A stretch of DNA of 64,000 nucleotides. Source: Mesorhizobium sp. B2-4-3. Its GTDB lineage: Bacteria; Pseudomonadota; Alphaproteobacteria; Rhizobiales; Rhizobiaceae. Each line of letters starts with the position of its first letter. Position 1 is the stretch's first letter. Below, piece after piece: positions 18,933 through 26,453 of this stretch. Under the pieces are notes generated by a model. The model did not search any database and was not told the DNA's origin. It was given only the letters and a program-made list of their open reading frames with translations. The stretch is from assembly GCF_006442815.1 (NCBI RefSeq), contig NZ_VFVL01000015.1:62001-126000 (forward strand). The letters are read 5' to 3'. The position numbers and the translations under genes are program-made.

Positions 18933-19751
18933 TCAGTTCGCCGGTCTGGGGCCAGCCGGCGGCTCCACCACCTTGCGGTACACGTGCCAGGTGGCATGGC
19001 CAAGGATCGGCAGCACGACCGCCAGCCCCACGAACACGGGCAGCGAGCCGATGATCAGCCCGATGGCGACGATAAGTCCCCAGACGGCCATCACAATCGG
19101 GTTAGCCAGGACCACCCGCACCGAAGTGTGGATGGCTTCATAGGCACCGACGTCGCGATCGAGCAGCAGCGGGAAAGCGACCACTGTGGTGCACAACACG
19201 ACCACGGCGAATACGAACCCGATCGCGTGACCCAGCAAGATCAGCGTCCAGCCGCGCCCGGTGGCGAATATCTGGGCGATGAAACCGGACAGTGACGCCG
19301 GCGGCTCGGGGCCGAACAGGTACTCGTAGAAAAACTTGGCAGTTAAAAGCCAGGTGATGAAGATCGCAAACAGCATGATGCCGACCGCGGCAATGGCCGG
19401 CAGCGCCGGAGAATTCCTGACCTCGAAAGCATGTTTCCAGGAAGCATCTAGCCCGGCTTCGCGCCGGCGGCTGATCTCATAGAGGCCGATCGCCGCGAGC
19501 GGCCCGATCAGCGCAAAACCTGACACCAGTGGAAACAGCAGCGGCAGCGTGTTTGCTCCCGATGTCCAGGTGGCAAGCACCACACCGACAAGTGGATAGA
19601 TCATGCACAGAAACACGATGTGCGAGGGTTTGATCATGAAGTCGTCGACACCGCGCCTGAGCGCATCGAAAAGATCGGAAACGCCGATCTTTCTCACCTT
19701 GGTACGCTCCAGCGTTTCGCTGGCGCCTGCAATCACGTGAAAGCTTGCCAT
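18933..19751 (-). CDS. DUF2189 integral membrane protein
   Basis: 272 residues with about six membrane helices. The N-terminal VRKIGVSDLFDALRRGVDDFMIKPSHIVFLCMIYPLVG and LYEISRRREAGL are diagnostic of DUF2189, common in alphaproteobacteria. Function unknown. It lies near the alternative oxidase and the small cytochrome c, a neighbourhood in which redox-linked genes collect, but no direct role can be inferred. Confidence 0.85.
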   Translation of the reverse strand: MASFHVIAGASETLERTKVRKIGVSDLFDALRRGVDDFMIKPSHIVFLCMIYPLVGVVLATWTSGANTLPLLFPLVSGFALIGPLAAIGLYEISRRREAGLDASWKHAFEVRNSPALPAIAAVGIMLFAIFITWLLTAKFFYEYLFGPEPPASLSGFIAQIFATGRGWTLILLGHAIGFVFAVVVLCTTVVAFPLLLDRDVGAYEAIHTSVRVVLANPIVMAVWGLIVAIGLIIGSLPVFVGLAVVLPILGHATWHVYRKVVEPPAGPRPAN

Positions 19752-19969
19752 GGCCGTTCCTCCAGATCGGGTCCGGCAAGGTCGCGGATTTCACTGTGCT
19801 ACCGCTCTGCGTGACTGGTTCACGCAAACCGCAACCTGCACTACCGCCAACATACTCCTTTGCGCCCGATTTGTCGCCTCTCTGTCGGCGCCGGCCAATG
19901 GTCGGCCGCAGCAGCATGCTGGCTCCACAGGTTCTTTTTCGGTATTCTCAAGCGGCGAAGGTGAACGTC

Positions 19970-20050
19970 ATGGATACGCGGACGCTTCTCATACTCGGTC
20001 TTGGCATAGTCATTCTGCTGCTGTTGGGGTTCTTTGCGCTGCCGGCGTGA
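19970..20050 (+). CDS. Possible 26-residue single-helix membrane peptide
   Basis: ATG at 19970 with GAAGGTG upstream, encoding a short polar N-terminus (MDTRT) and one strongly hydrophobic helix (LLILGLGIVILLLLGFFALPA), then TGA. It sits alone in a 388-bp gap between the DUF2189 gene and the cytochrome c gene; nothing else was seen in that gap. The composition fits a small membrane protein, but length makes chance plausible. Confidence 0.3.
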   Translation: MDTRTLLILGLGIVILLLLGFFALPA

Positions 20051-20139
20051 CGGCACGGAGCGCGCGGCATCTCAACAGCGCAATTGCCGGTCCTCTTTCC
20101 TTCGGCGGGCGACCACCCAGATAGGGCCCGCAACGGCGC

Positions 20140-20520
20140 CTACTTGGAAAACTGTTTCAGGTAAGCGATGACGTTGGCTATGTCCTTATCGTCCTTGAGG
20201 CCGGGAAATGTCATCTTCGTCCCTTTGACCATTGCCTGGGGGGCGTGAAGGTAGGTCGTCAGGGTCGGTTCGTCCCATTTGATGCCGGATTTTCCGGCCG
20301 CGATCATGGCCGCGGAATAGGTGAAATCGGGATGCGTGCCCGCGACACGCCCGATGACACCATGCAGGGACGTGCCGATCCTGTTCTGGTCCTGGTCGGC
20401 AATGTGGCAGACCTTGCACTTGGTGAAGACCTTTTCGCCCGCTGCGGCATCCTGCGCCTGCGATGGACTTGCGAAGAAGGTCGTTGCGGACAAGACAATG
20501 AAAAGCGCGATTGCACGCAT
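20140..20520 (-). CDS. Class I soluble cytochrome c
   Basis: 126 residues from the ATG at 20520, preceded by GGGAGGAAATGCG. The frame extends upstream to 20814 but only as noise. A signal peptide ending SPSQA is followed by a heme c site CKVCH near the mature N-terminus, HGVIGRVAG, and a Met axial-ligand segment (KGTKMTFPGLKDDKDIANVIAYLKQ), the pattern of cytochrome c2/c550. Periplasmic electron carrier; an attractive donor for the alternative oxidase 2 kb away, but that link is inference. The 292 bp upstream hold no gene. Confidence 0.93.
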   Translation of the reverse strand: MRAIALFIVLSATTFFASPSQAQDAAAGEKVFTKCKVCHIADQDQNRIGTSLHGVIGRVAGTHPDFTYSAAMIAAGKSGIKWDEPTLTTYLHAPQAMVKGTKMTFPGLKDDKDIANVIAYLKQFSK

Positions 20521-20812
20521 CGCATTTCCTCCCTGATGGTCACTTACGTCGGACGAAGCCGCTCCACACCGGCCTCGCTTTTGTGCCCTGCATGGTACAG
20601 CGGATTGTTCGCGTCTCTTCAGTGGAACTGCGGCATCTACATACCACAGAATGATCCCAATACATAGAAAACCCAGCCTTTGCGGAGGTTTAGGCCGTGA
20701 GCGACGGGCGGGTGGCCTTCGGCCATTTCGACCGGATACGACACAGGACAGCAGCCGCCTCAAACCACTGGGAACCAGCATCTGCTGCGAATCGACGGCC
20801 CGCAGCGCCTTC

Positions 20813-20950
20813 ATGAGTGACTACAAGGTGGCTTTCGTCAGAGATGCCAATGGCGGGCTGGACGAGGCCTCGCACAACGCGACGCTCGCCATCGTCGGCA
20901 AGGTGTTCGGGCGGGTGATGACGGCCGCAGAACTGGAAAGCCTGTTCTAA
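20813..20950 (+). CDS. Small hypothetical protein (45 aa)
   Basis: Encodes a compact amphipathic peptide beginning MSDYKVAFVRDANGG and ending VMTAAELESLF. Composition is protein-like (no runs, balanced charge), but there is no clear ribosome site before the ATG. Sits between divergent cytochrome c and convergent exported-protein genes. Confidence 0.35.
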   Translation: MSDYKVAFVRDANGGLDEASHNATLAIVGKVFGRVMTAAELESLF

Positions 20951-20958
20951 GCAGTGGA

Positions 20959-21471
20959 TCAGGGCGGATCGGTTTTGCAGCTTGCCGCGATCTGTCCGAT
21001 CGCTTCGGAGAGGCCCGCGAGTTCGAAATCGGCCTCGCCGCGTCCCGACAGGAGGCCGAAGCGCCACGACAGCGTCAGCCGGTTCGCTGAAGCCAGACGC
21101 CTGATGCCGTCGTCCCCGTCCCTGACCAGCATTCTGCCGCGCGGGCCGACCGACCAGCTTTCATCGGTTTTGCCGCCGCCGTCGACCACGACGGAGATGG
21201 TGATCTTGCGGCTGGCGGAGACGGCATCGTTGAGCTGGAGCCACTCGCTCCAGCGTGGTTCGCCATCGGGCCGGCAAGCCAGGGTCAGCACAGGACTGTA
21301 ACCCAAGGCCCCGCCGCCGGTGATCAGCTTGTTGCTGGCATGCAGCGATGCCGTGATCCGGCCGTCGTCGCCGGCGCCAACGCTCCAGTTGCCGAGATCC
21401 GGCTCGGCCCGGGCGGCACCGGCGGCCGCGGCAAACAAGAGCGCCGCGGCGACGACCACGTCCCTCATCAT
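20959..21471 (-). CDS. Exported protein resembling type VI-associated TagO/VasI
   Basis: About 170 residues from tandem ATGs at 21471/21468. A signal peptide (VVVAAALLFAAAAGAARA) is followed by a beta-rich domain with the layout of TagO/VasI: W near the start, PVLTLACRPDGEPRWSEWL (single Cys strand), a second W (DESWSV), L..ANRLTLSW and a C-terminal ADFELAGLSEAIGQIAASC. No type VI secretion genes are nearby, so it is either an orphan or a related periplasmic protein of other function. Family assignment is by pattern only. Confidence 0.6.
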   Translation of the reverse strand: MMRDVVVAAALLFAAAAGAARAEPDLGNWSVGAGDDGRITASLHASNKLITGGGALGYSPVLTLACRPDGEPRWSEWLQLNDAVSASRKITISVVVDGGGKTDESWSVGPRGRMLVRDGDDGIRRLASANRLTLSWRFGLLSGRGEADFELAGLSEAIGQIAASCKTDPP

Positions 21472-21614
21472 GAACCCCAGCCTCACCAATGCCTCCAAAC
21501 ACCCGCGCATGCGATGAAGCGCAGATAATATTCAACGCTCCGTATCGCCAGCGGTGGGCCATCAAGACAAGTTGTCAGTGTTGCCGCGCCGCCACAATGA
21601 AGTACCTCAACACG

Positions 21615-21644
21615 AAAAAGGCCGCCCGGAGGCGGCCTTTTGAA
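21615..21644 (-). terminator. Rho-independent terminator of tig
   Basis: GGCCGCC-TCCG-GGCGGCC stem followed on the minus strand by TTTTTCG, starting about 20 nt after the tig stop codon. Confidence 0.85.
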
Positions 21645-21663
21645 ATCGATGGATTGGAAGCTG

Positions 21664-23148
21664 TTACTCGGCTTCCTTGGCGGTTTTCTTTTTCGGCGCG
21701 GCCTTCTTCTTCGGCTCTTCCGCCTCGTCGGTGGCTTCGTCCGCCTTTGCCTCGGCCTTCTTCGACGAGGCCTTCTTGGCCGGCTTCGCCTTGGTCGCGG
21801 TCTCGGCCTCGTCGTCGTCGGCCATCAGCTCGTCCTTGCCGACCTTGACGTCGTCGACCGAGATCTGGCCGAGCAGATAGTCGACCACCTTCTCCTCGAA
21901 CATCGGCGCGCGCAGCGCGTTGATGGCTTCCGGGTTGCTGCGATAATACTCGAAGGCTTCCTGCTGCTGGTTGGCCGGGAAGCGGCGCACCTGCTCGAAC
22001 AGGCCGCGCTGCAGTTCCTCGTCCGACACGGTGACGCCGGCCTTTTCGCCGATCTCGGCAAGCACGAGGCCAAGGCGCACGCGGCGTTCGGCAAGGCGCA
22101 TATATTCGGCGCGCGCCTCTTCTTCCGTCGTCTCTTCGTCGGCGAAAGTGCGGCCTGCGGCTTCGAGGTCGCGGTTGACCTGGGCCCAGATGTTGTTGAA
22201 CTCGGCCTCGACGAGCTTGGAGGGCGCTTCGAACGAGTAGGACGCGTCGAGCTGGTCGAGCAGCTGGCGCTTCACCTTCTGGCGGGTCATCGAGCCGAAC
22301 TGGTTCTCGATCTGGCCGCGCACGATCTCGCGCAGGCGCTCGAGCGATTCCAGCCCGAGATTCTTGGCCGTCTCGTCATTGACCTCGAGCGCGCCGGGCG
22401 CCGACACTTCCTTGACTGTGACGTCGAAGGTGGCTTCCTTGCCGGCCAGATGCGCCGCCTGGTAGTTTTCCGGGAACGTGACGGTGACCTGTTTCTCGTC
22501 GCCGGCCTTCGCGCCGATCAGCTGGTCCTCGAAGCCCGGGATGAACTCCTTGGAGCCGAGCACCAGCGGCTGGTCGGTGCCGGCGCCGCCGGCGAAAGCC
22601 TCGCCGCCGATCTTGCCGACATAATCGATGCTGACCCGGTCGCCCTCGGCGGCCTTGCCGGTCTTCGGTTCGTAGCTGCGCGCCGATTCCGCGACGCGCT
22701 TGACCTGATCCTCGACTTCCGTGTCCGGCACGTCATAGACCTGACGCGTCACCTTGATGTCGGAGAAATCCTTGATCTCGATCGGCGGGATGACTTCGTA
22801 GTTGAGGCTGAATTCGAAATCGGCGCCACCGGCCAGGATCTTCTCGGCCTCTTTCTCGTCCTCGGTCATGATCACTTCGGGCTGCATGGCGGCCTTTTCG
22901 CCGCGCCCCGAAATGATCGAACGGGTCGAGTCGTTGAGGATCTCGTTGACGACCTCGGCCATGAACGACTTGCCGTACATCTTGCGCAGGTGCTGCACCG
23001 GTACCTTGCCCGGGCGGAAGCCGTTGATGCGCACCTTGTCGCGGGCGTCGGTCAGCCGCGCCATCAGCTTGGCTTCCATGTCACCGGCCGGCACGGTGAT
23101 CTTGATCTCGCGCTTGAGACCGGAGTTGAGCGTTTCGGTGACCTGCAT
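21664..23148 (-). CDS. tig: Trigger factor (ribosome-associated chaperone and peptidyl-prolyl isomerase)
   Basis: Binds nascent chains at the ribosome exit. 494 residues, slightly longer than the E. coli protein owing to a charged Ala/Lys/Glu tail. The N-terminal ribosome-binding domain begins [22 protein letters not shown] and has the signature GFRPGKVP (ribosome-docking loop, here [18 protein letters not shown]). The FKBP-like domain (about residues 160-250) contains [20 protein letters not shown] and [16 protein letters not shown], and the C-terminal helical arms follow. Monocistronic, with its own terminator. Confidence 0.96.
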   Translation of the reverse strand: MQVTETLNSGLKREIKITVPAGDMEAKLMARLTDARDKVRINGFRPGKVPVQHLRKMYGKSFMAEVVNEILNDSTRSIISGRGEKAAMQPEVIMTEDEKEAEKILAGGADFEFSLNYEVIPPIEIKDFSDIKVTRQVYDVPDTEVEDQVKRVAESARSYEPKTGKAAEGDRVSIDYVGKIGGEAFAGGAGTDQPLVLGSKEFIPGFEDQLIGAKAGDEKQVTVTFPENYQAAHLAGKEATFDVTVKEVSAPGALEVNDETAKNLGLESLERLREIVRGQIENQFGSMTRQKVKRQLLDQLDASYSFEAPSKLVEAEFNNIWAQVNRDLEAAGRTFADEETTEEEARAEYMRLAERRVRLGLVLAEIGEKAGVTVSDEELQRGLFEQVRRFPANQQQEAFEYYRSNPEAINALRAPMFEEKVVDYLLGQISVDDVKVGKDELMADDDEAETATKAKPAKKASSKKAEAKADEATDEAEEPKKKAAPKKKTAKEAE

Positions 23149-23591
23149 CCTAGAACCTTTGTTTTCAACAATGAGACTGCCAAACGGTTCTTAGCCGTTT
23201 ACAGCCTGCCGGTATGATCTTGCCGGAAATGGCTTTTGGGACGGAACCTGGCGATTTGACCGCTAATGCGGTTCAAATCCTCCTGAACTGCGCCTTGCCA
23301 AATGCGAATAAGTTCTTGTTTTTCCTATAACTTTTCGCACCTTGCAGAGGCGGAAATTCACATTCCGTCACATTCGACACGCCTTTTGTCACAGGCTAGG
23401 CTAATTTTCAACCATCTTCGCTTCAATGCATGCCGCCCAAAGTTGCGCAGCGGTTTTGGGCGAACGGCATGCATCAAAGGACTTAAGCGCGTCACCTGAA
23501 TCCATTTCGACGCGACGCGCTTTTAACTGGATAGGCATGACTTGGGCGCCGACATTGACAGAATGATGGCTACATGGGATTGCCGGGGAAA
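23149..23591. other. Intergenic region between tig and tRNA-Leu
   Basis: 443 bp without a credible gene. It must hold the tig promoter (minus strand) and the tRNA-Leu promoter (plus strand); TTGACA at 23555-23560 is a candidate -35 for the tRNA. It also contains a dispersed palindrome at 23426-23474, listed separately. Confidence 0.5.
23426..23474. repeat. Dispersed palindrome, copy 1
   Basis: Arms ATGCATGCCGCCCAAA and TTTTGGGCGAACGGCATGCAT around a centre containing GCAGCGG. Same family as copies at 31273-31321 and 44614-44664 (shared core ..CC(C/G)AAAA..GCGGTTTT(G/C)GG..). Confidence 0.7.
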
Positions 23592-23676
23592 GCGGATGTG
23601 GCGGAATTGGTAGACGCCCTGGATTTAGGTTCCAGTGCCGAAAGGCGTGGGGGTTCGAGTCCCTTCATCCGCACCA
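23592..23676 (+). tRNA. tRNA-Leu(UAG)
   Basis: Class II tRNA of 85 nt with encoded CCA. Acceptor stem GCGGATG pairs with CATCCGC; the T arm is GGGGTTCGAGTCCC; the anticodon stem CTGGA/TCCAG encloses TTTAGGT, giving anticodon TAG at 23626-23628. The long variable arm (GTGCCGAAAGGCGTG region) agrees with leucine identity. Confidence 0.95.
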
Positions 23677-23677
23677 T

Positions 23678-23735
23678 CCTTCGCTCTTCGAGCTTCGGAT
23701 GGCAGGCCACCACCTGAGGCTCGAAGAGCCGAAGG
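23678..23735. repeat. Inverted repeat after tRNA-Leu
   Basis: CCTTCGCTCTTCGAGC pairs with GCTCGAAGAGCCGAAGG across a 25-nt loop; a second GTCCTCC/GGAGGAC pair follows at about 23736-23763. It probably helps end the tRNA transcript or is a dispersed palindrome; no T run is present. Confidence 0.5.
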
Positions 23736-23791
23736 TGTCCTCCGAAGCCTTGGCGAAGGAGGACCGGCGCTGTCAGTGCCAACCCAAGGCG

Positions 23792-24373
23792 CTAGTAAAG
23801 CGGCTCCTCGAACAGCGTCTTGTCGCCATCCATCAGCGCCTTGATCTGCGCCGTGCCGTCGGCCGCGAGCGCGAGCTTGATGCCGAACGGCCGCACGCGC
23901 ATGTCGTCTTGGATCGCCATGCCTTCACCTTCCGGCACATAGAAGCGATCGATCCCGTAGTCCGGCGCGATCGTCATGCCGGGGCTGCGAAGATCCCAGC
24001 CCGCGGCGACATGCCCGGCGATATCCGCCTCGTCCGCGCCCGCCGGGGCCGGTGCTTTGCCGAACCAGGCCGCCATCGGCTGCCAGTAGCCGTCCGCGCC
24101 CTTCTTCAACCGCACCATGATCGAGCCGTCGTCGCTGGAAAACTTGCCTTGCGGAATGTCGGCGATCAGCTTCACCGGGATTCGCGAAATGTTGTTGCTG
24201 AGCGAGACATAGTCGCCGCGCAGGAGATCGCGCGGGTCGACCGGTTGGACCTTCAGCAGCACTTCCTTGCCGCTGCGCAGGATCGCGGCGCGGCCGGCGA
24301 TGATCCAGCTGAGAAAGCCGATCTGGACAAGCGCCAGCACCAGCGCCGCGATGATCAGTTTCTTGCCGGTCAT
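23792..24373 (-). CDS. GDYXXLXY domain membrane-anchored protein
   Basis: 193 residues: one N-terminal membrane helix (KKLIIAALVLALVQIGFLSWII), then the defining motif RGDYVSLSN within VDPRDLLRGDYVSLS, followed by a beta-rich domain. The motif is a slightly altered GDYxxLxY (SN instead of xY at the end). Overlaps the DUF2157 gene by ATGA, the usual pairing of these two families. Probably works on the outer face of the membrane with its partner; function unknown. Confidence 0.85.
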   Translation of the reverse strand: MTGKKLIIAALVLALVQIGFLSWIIAGRAAILRSGKEVLLKVQPVDPRDLLRGDYVSLSNNISRIPVKLIADIPQGKFSSDDGSIMVRLKKGADGYWQPMAAWFGKAPAPAGADEADIAGHVAAGWDLRSPGMTIAPDYGIDRFYVPEGEGMAIQDDMRVRPFGIKLALAADGTAQIKALMDGDKTLFEEPLY

Positions 24374-25488
24374 GTCGTTGCTCCTGTCTGGGCAGGCGCT
24401 TTCATGCGCTTCTCGATGCGGATGATGACCAGCGCCAGGATGCCGAGCAGCACGGCCGCGGCCAGGAAGAATCCGGCCGTATCGAGCATCGACCGCAAGG
24501 TGACCCCATAGATGATGGCGAGTTCGAAGGCGAAGCCGGCATAGGCCAGCCAGCGCAGCCCCCTGCTCTCGCGGCCAGCCAGCATGATCGCCGCCACGAT
24601 GCCGGCAAGCGCCACGATCGAGGCGACGGCGAAACCGCTGTTGTAGGTGCTTTCATCCGCCAGCTCGAACTGGACGATCGCCATGCCGGTGAGGAAACCG
24701 AACAAGGCGTGCAAGGGCAGCCGGCCGCCGAGCTGAAGGATCCTGTCGATCGGATCGCCCGTAAAGACCGAAGCGGCAAACAGCAGCGCCGATACGACGG
24801 CGAGCGAAACCGCCACCGGCAACGTGTCGTGATCCGTCGCCAGCAAAACCAGATAGAGAATGACAGAAAGAATGATGAGGTGGCGCGCGGCCCGGCTGCG
24901 CGTCCAGAACGAAATGGCGAACAGCACGACCGCCATGACGATGAAGAGATGCGGGATCTCCGCGCGCCAGTAGAAGCCGAACCCCTTGAGGACCAGCCAG
25001 GCGTCGGCAATGCCGACCGCCGCCACGGTCAGCGGGTTGGAACGCAGCGCCACCGCCGCCAGCGCCGTGCCGGCGCACCATGTCAACAGCGCCGAGGCCT
25101 CGTCGCCCGAGAGGTGATACATCTGGCCGATGAGCGCGATCGAGCCGCCGAAGGCGGCGGCGGCGACGATCCACAGCGCCTCGCCGATCGCGTCATGGTC
25201 GCGCGTCTTCAGCACAGCGCCGCCGACATAGCCAGCCAGGATGACGGCGAAAAGCGCCGCCACGCGAACGACACGCGGGATAGCCTCCCAATTGGCGGCG
25301 ACGAAAATCAGGATCGCCGCGCCGAACAAAAGCGTCGCCATCATCGCCAGGATGGAGCCGAAACTCAGCGACGCGCGCTCGTTGGCGGCGACGTCGCGCG
25401 TCAATGCCTCCGCCGTGGCGGGATCGATCAGCTCTCTCTCCCGCCAGCGGGCGATATCCGCCCTTACCCGCGCTGTATAGCCCGCCAT
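24370..25488 (-). CDS. DUF2157 multi-spanning membrane protein
   Basis: 372 residues. A cytoplasmic N-terminal segment (VRADIARWRERELIDPATAEAL), typical of DUF2157, precedes about 10-12 membrane helices, including GSILAMMATLLFGAAILIFVAANWEAIPRVVRV. Upstream partner of the GDYXXLXY gene, with a 4-nt overlap. Function unknown. The 234 bp upstream separate it from the divergent DUF1127 pair. Confidence 0.87.
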   Translation of the reverse strand: MAGYTARVRADIARWRERELIDPATAEALTRDVAANERASLSFGSILAMMATLLFGAAILIFVAANWEAIPRVVRVAALFAVILAGYVGGAVLKTRDHDAIGEALWIVAAAAFGGSIALIGQMYHLSGDEASALLTWCAGTALAAVALRSNPLTVAAVGIADAWLVLKGFGFYWRAEIPHLFIVMAVVLFAISFWTRSRAARHLIILSVILYLVLLATDHDTLPVAVSLAVVSALLFAASVFTGDPIDRILQLGGRLPLHALFGFLTGMAIVQFELADESTYNSGFAVASIVALAGIVAAIMLAGRESRGLRWLAYAGFAFELAIIYGVTLRSMLDTAGFFLAAAVLLGILALVIIRIEKRMKAPAQTGATT

Positions 25489-25722
25489 GCTTTCCCCCGA
25501 AGCCTGGTCATTTCCTCAGCCGGAACAGCCAAACCGTTGACGGGGCGGCATTTTCCGATTCGGCCTTCTTTGTGACGCAGGCGTGAATGGCCGTTAATGT
25601 TGCATTGCACAATTTGCATTGCTGCCATGCGCCAACGGCACTTTTAAACCGATATGATCCGACCTATTTTCTGTTCGTACACAAACGGAATGATCCGAAC
25701 CAAAGACGAAACGAGAACTACC

Positions 25723-25863
25723 ATGAACCTGATCCGCAACTACCGCAACTGGCGCCGCTACCGGGACACCGTCTCCGAGCTGAGCCGCCTGTCGAACCGT
25801 GAACTGACCGACCTCGGCATCAGCCGCAGCGACATCCACTACGTCGCCCGCAAGGCGGTCTAA
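25723..25863 (+). CDS. DUF1127 small protein, copy A
   Basis: 46-residue basic protein; the ATG at 25723 is chosen because the family begins here (MNLIRNYRNWRRYRDT). The YjiS-like DUF1127 pattern W..YRDTVSEL.RLSNRELTDLGISRSDI is complete. Small arginine-rich DUF1127 proteins of alphaproteobacteria are stress-induced, and CcaF1 of Rhodobacter sphaeroides is an RNA-binding member co-transcribed with CCUCCUCCC-motif sRNAs. The same arrangement is present here. Confidence 0.9.
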   Translation: MNLIRNYRNWRRYRDTVSELSRLSNRELTDLGISRSDIHYVARKAV

Positions 25864-25870
25864 CCCGCTT

Positions 25871-25888
25871 CGGACCGCAAATGGTCCG
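25871..25888 (+). other. Hairpin between the two DUF1127 genes
   Basis: CGGACC-GCAAAT-GGTCCG, a perfect 6-bp stem directly after the first DUF1127 stop. No T run, so more likely a processing or stability element than a terminator. Confidence 0.55.
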
Positions 25889-25914
25889 AACCAGTTTTGA
25901 AGAGAGTAACGACA

Positions 25915-26055
25915 ATGAACCTGATCCGCAGCTATCGTAACTGGCGCGTCTACCGCGACACCGTTACCGAGCTGGGTCGGCTTTCGAACCGCCAGCTCCA
26001 TGATCTCGGCATCGTTCGCGACGAGATCAAGATGGTCGCCCGCAAGGCGATCTAA
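25915..26055 (+). CDS. DUF1127 small protein, copy B
   Basis: Second 46-residue DUF1127 protein, too short for most ORF calls: MNLIRSYRNWRVYRDTVTEL, then GRLSNRQLHDLGIVRDEI and a C-terminal VARKAI. It is a tandem duplicate of copy A, 51 nt downstream, with many identical positions but several changes in the C-terminal half (SDIHYV versus DEIKMV), so it is a diverged rather than recent duplication. A purine-rich site (GAAGAGAG) precedes it. It lies 13 nt before the first CCTCCTCCC-loop hairpin. Confidence 0.9.
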   Translation: MNLIRSYRNWRVYRDTVTELGRLSNRQLHDLGIVRDEIKMVARKAI

Positions 26056-26068
26056 CCAGGAATTTCGC

Positions 26069-26179
26069 CAGGGTCGACCTCCTCCCCGACCCTGACGGAT
26101 ACGGCCAACCCTCACCTCCTCCCGAGGGTTGACCACCAAAACGGCGCCCGCCGGACCTCCTCCCCCGGCGGGCGTTGTT
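26069..26179 (+). ncRNA. CcsR/cuckoo-type small RNA, unit A
   Basis: Three consecutive hairpins, each with the loop ACCTCCTCCC. Stem 1 is CAGGGTCG/CGACCCTG (26069-26094), stem 2 is CAACCCTC/GAGGGTTG (26106-26131) and stem 3 is CGCCCGCCGG/CCGGCGGGCG (26145-26174), followed by TTGTTC, which makes it terminator-like. The conserved CCUCCUCCC loops and the position after DUF1127 genes define the alphaproteobacterial CcsR ('cuckoo') family. In Rhodobacter these RNAs are cut from the DUF1127 transcript and act in stress adaptation. No promoter was identified between copy B and this unit. Confidence 0.85.
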
Positions 26180-26183
26180 CAGA

Positions 26184-26223
26184 AGCGAACGAAGTTCGTC
26201 TTCAGCGAACGAAGTTCGTCTTC
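26184..26223 (+). repeat. Perfect 20-nt tandem duplication between the two sRNA units
   Basis: AGCGAACGAAGTTCGTCTTC occurs twice head to tail (26184-26203 and 26204-26223). Each copy contains a small palindrome CGAAC-GAA-GTTCG. It is followed by AGGGG-TTTCGC-CCCCT (26225-26240), another small hairpin. Confidence 0.85.
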
Positions 26224-26259
26224 CAGGGGTTTCGCCCCCTCTAAAAGCGAAAGAGATTT

Positions 26260-26377
26260 CGTCAGAGCCGACCTCCTCCCCGGCAATGACGAATAAGGTC
26301 GATCTTCACCTCCTCCCGAGGATCGACCCCCAAAACGACACCCGCCGGACCTCCTCCCCCGGCGGGTGTTGTTGTTT
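26260..26377 (+). ncRNA. CcsR/cuckoo-type small RNA, unit B
   Basis: Second copy of the three-hairpin array, again with loop ACCTCCTCCC in every hairpin. Stem 1 is GCCG/CGGC with outer CGTCA/TGACG (26260-26291), stem 2 is an 11-bp stem beginning GGTCGATC (26297-26328, one G-U pair) and stem 3 is ACACCCGCCGG/CCGGCGGGTGT (26338-26369), followed by TGTTGTTT as a terminator. Stems 1 and 2 differ in sequence from unit A but keep pairing (for example GAGGGTT versus GAGGATCGACC), so base pairing and loop are under selection. Confidence 0.85.
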
Positions 26378-26453
26378 CTGGCGCAGGCTTCCCACTTCGC
26401 CCGTTGCCGGCCGGCAATTGCAATCGGACCGCCAAGCGATTATTCCGGCGCTC

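Noticed and set aside
21640-23217. 525-codon open frame on the plus strand opposite tig
   Set aside because: Antisense shadow of a strongly supported chaperone gene; the translation is repetitive (Leu/Arg/Gly/Asp) with no domain.
25489-25722. Possible heat-shock or ECF sigma promoter before the DUF1127 genes
   Set aside because: Expected because of the Rhodobacter precedent, but no convincing -35/-10 pair with proper spacing was found by eye.
26069-26377. CRISPR-like or simple terminator cluster reading of the repeated ACCTCCTCCC motifs
   Set aside because: Spacing is irregular, motifs are loops of distinct stems, and only the third hairpin of each unit has a T-rich tail, so a structured RNA explains it better.
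26175-26453. Upstream extension of the trmFO reading frame
   Set aside because: The extension runs through the second sRNA unit and has no similarity to TrmFO; the FAD motif begins right after the ATG at 26454.
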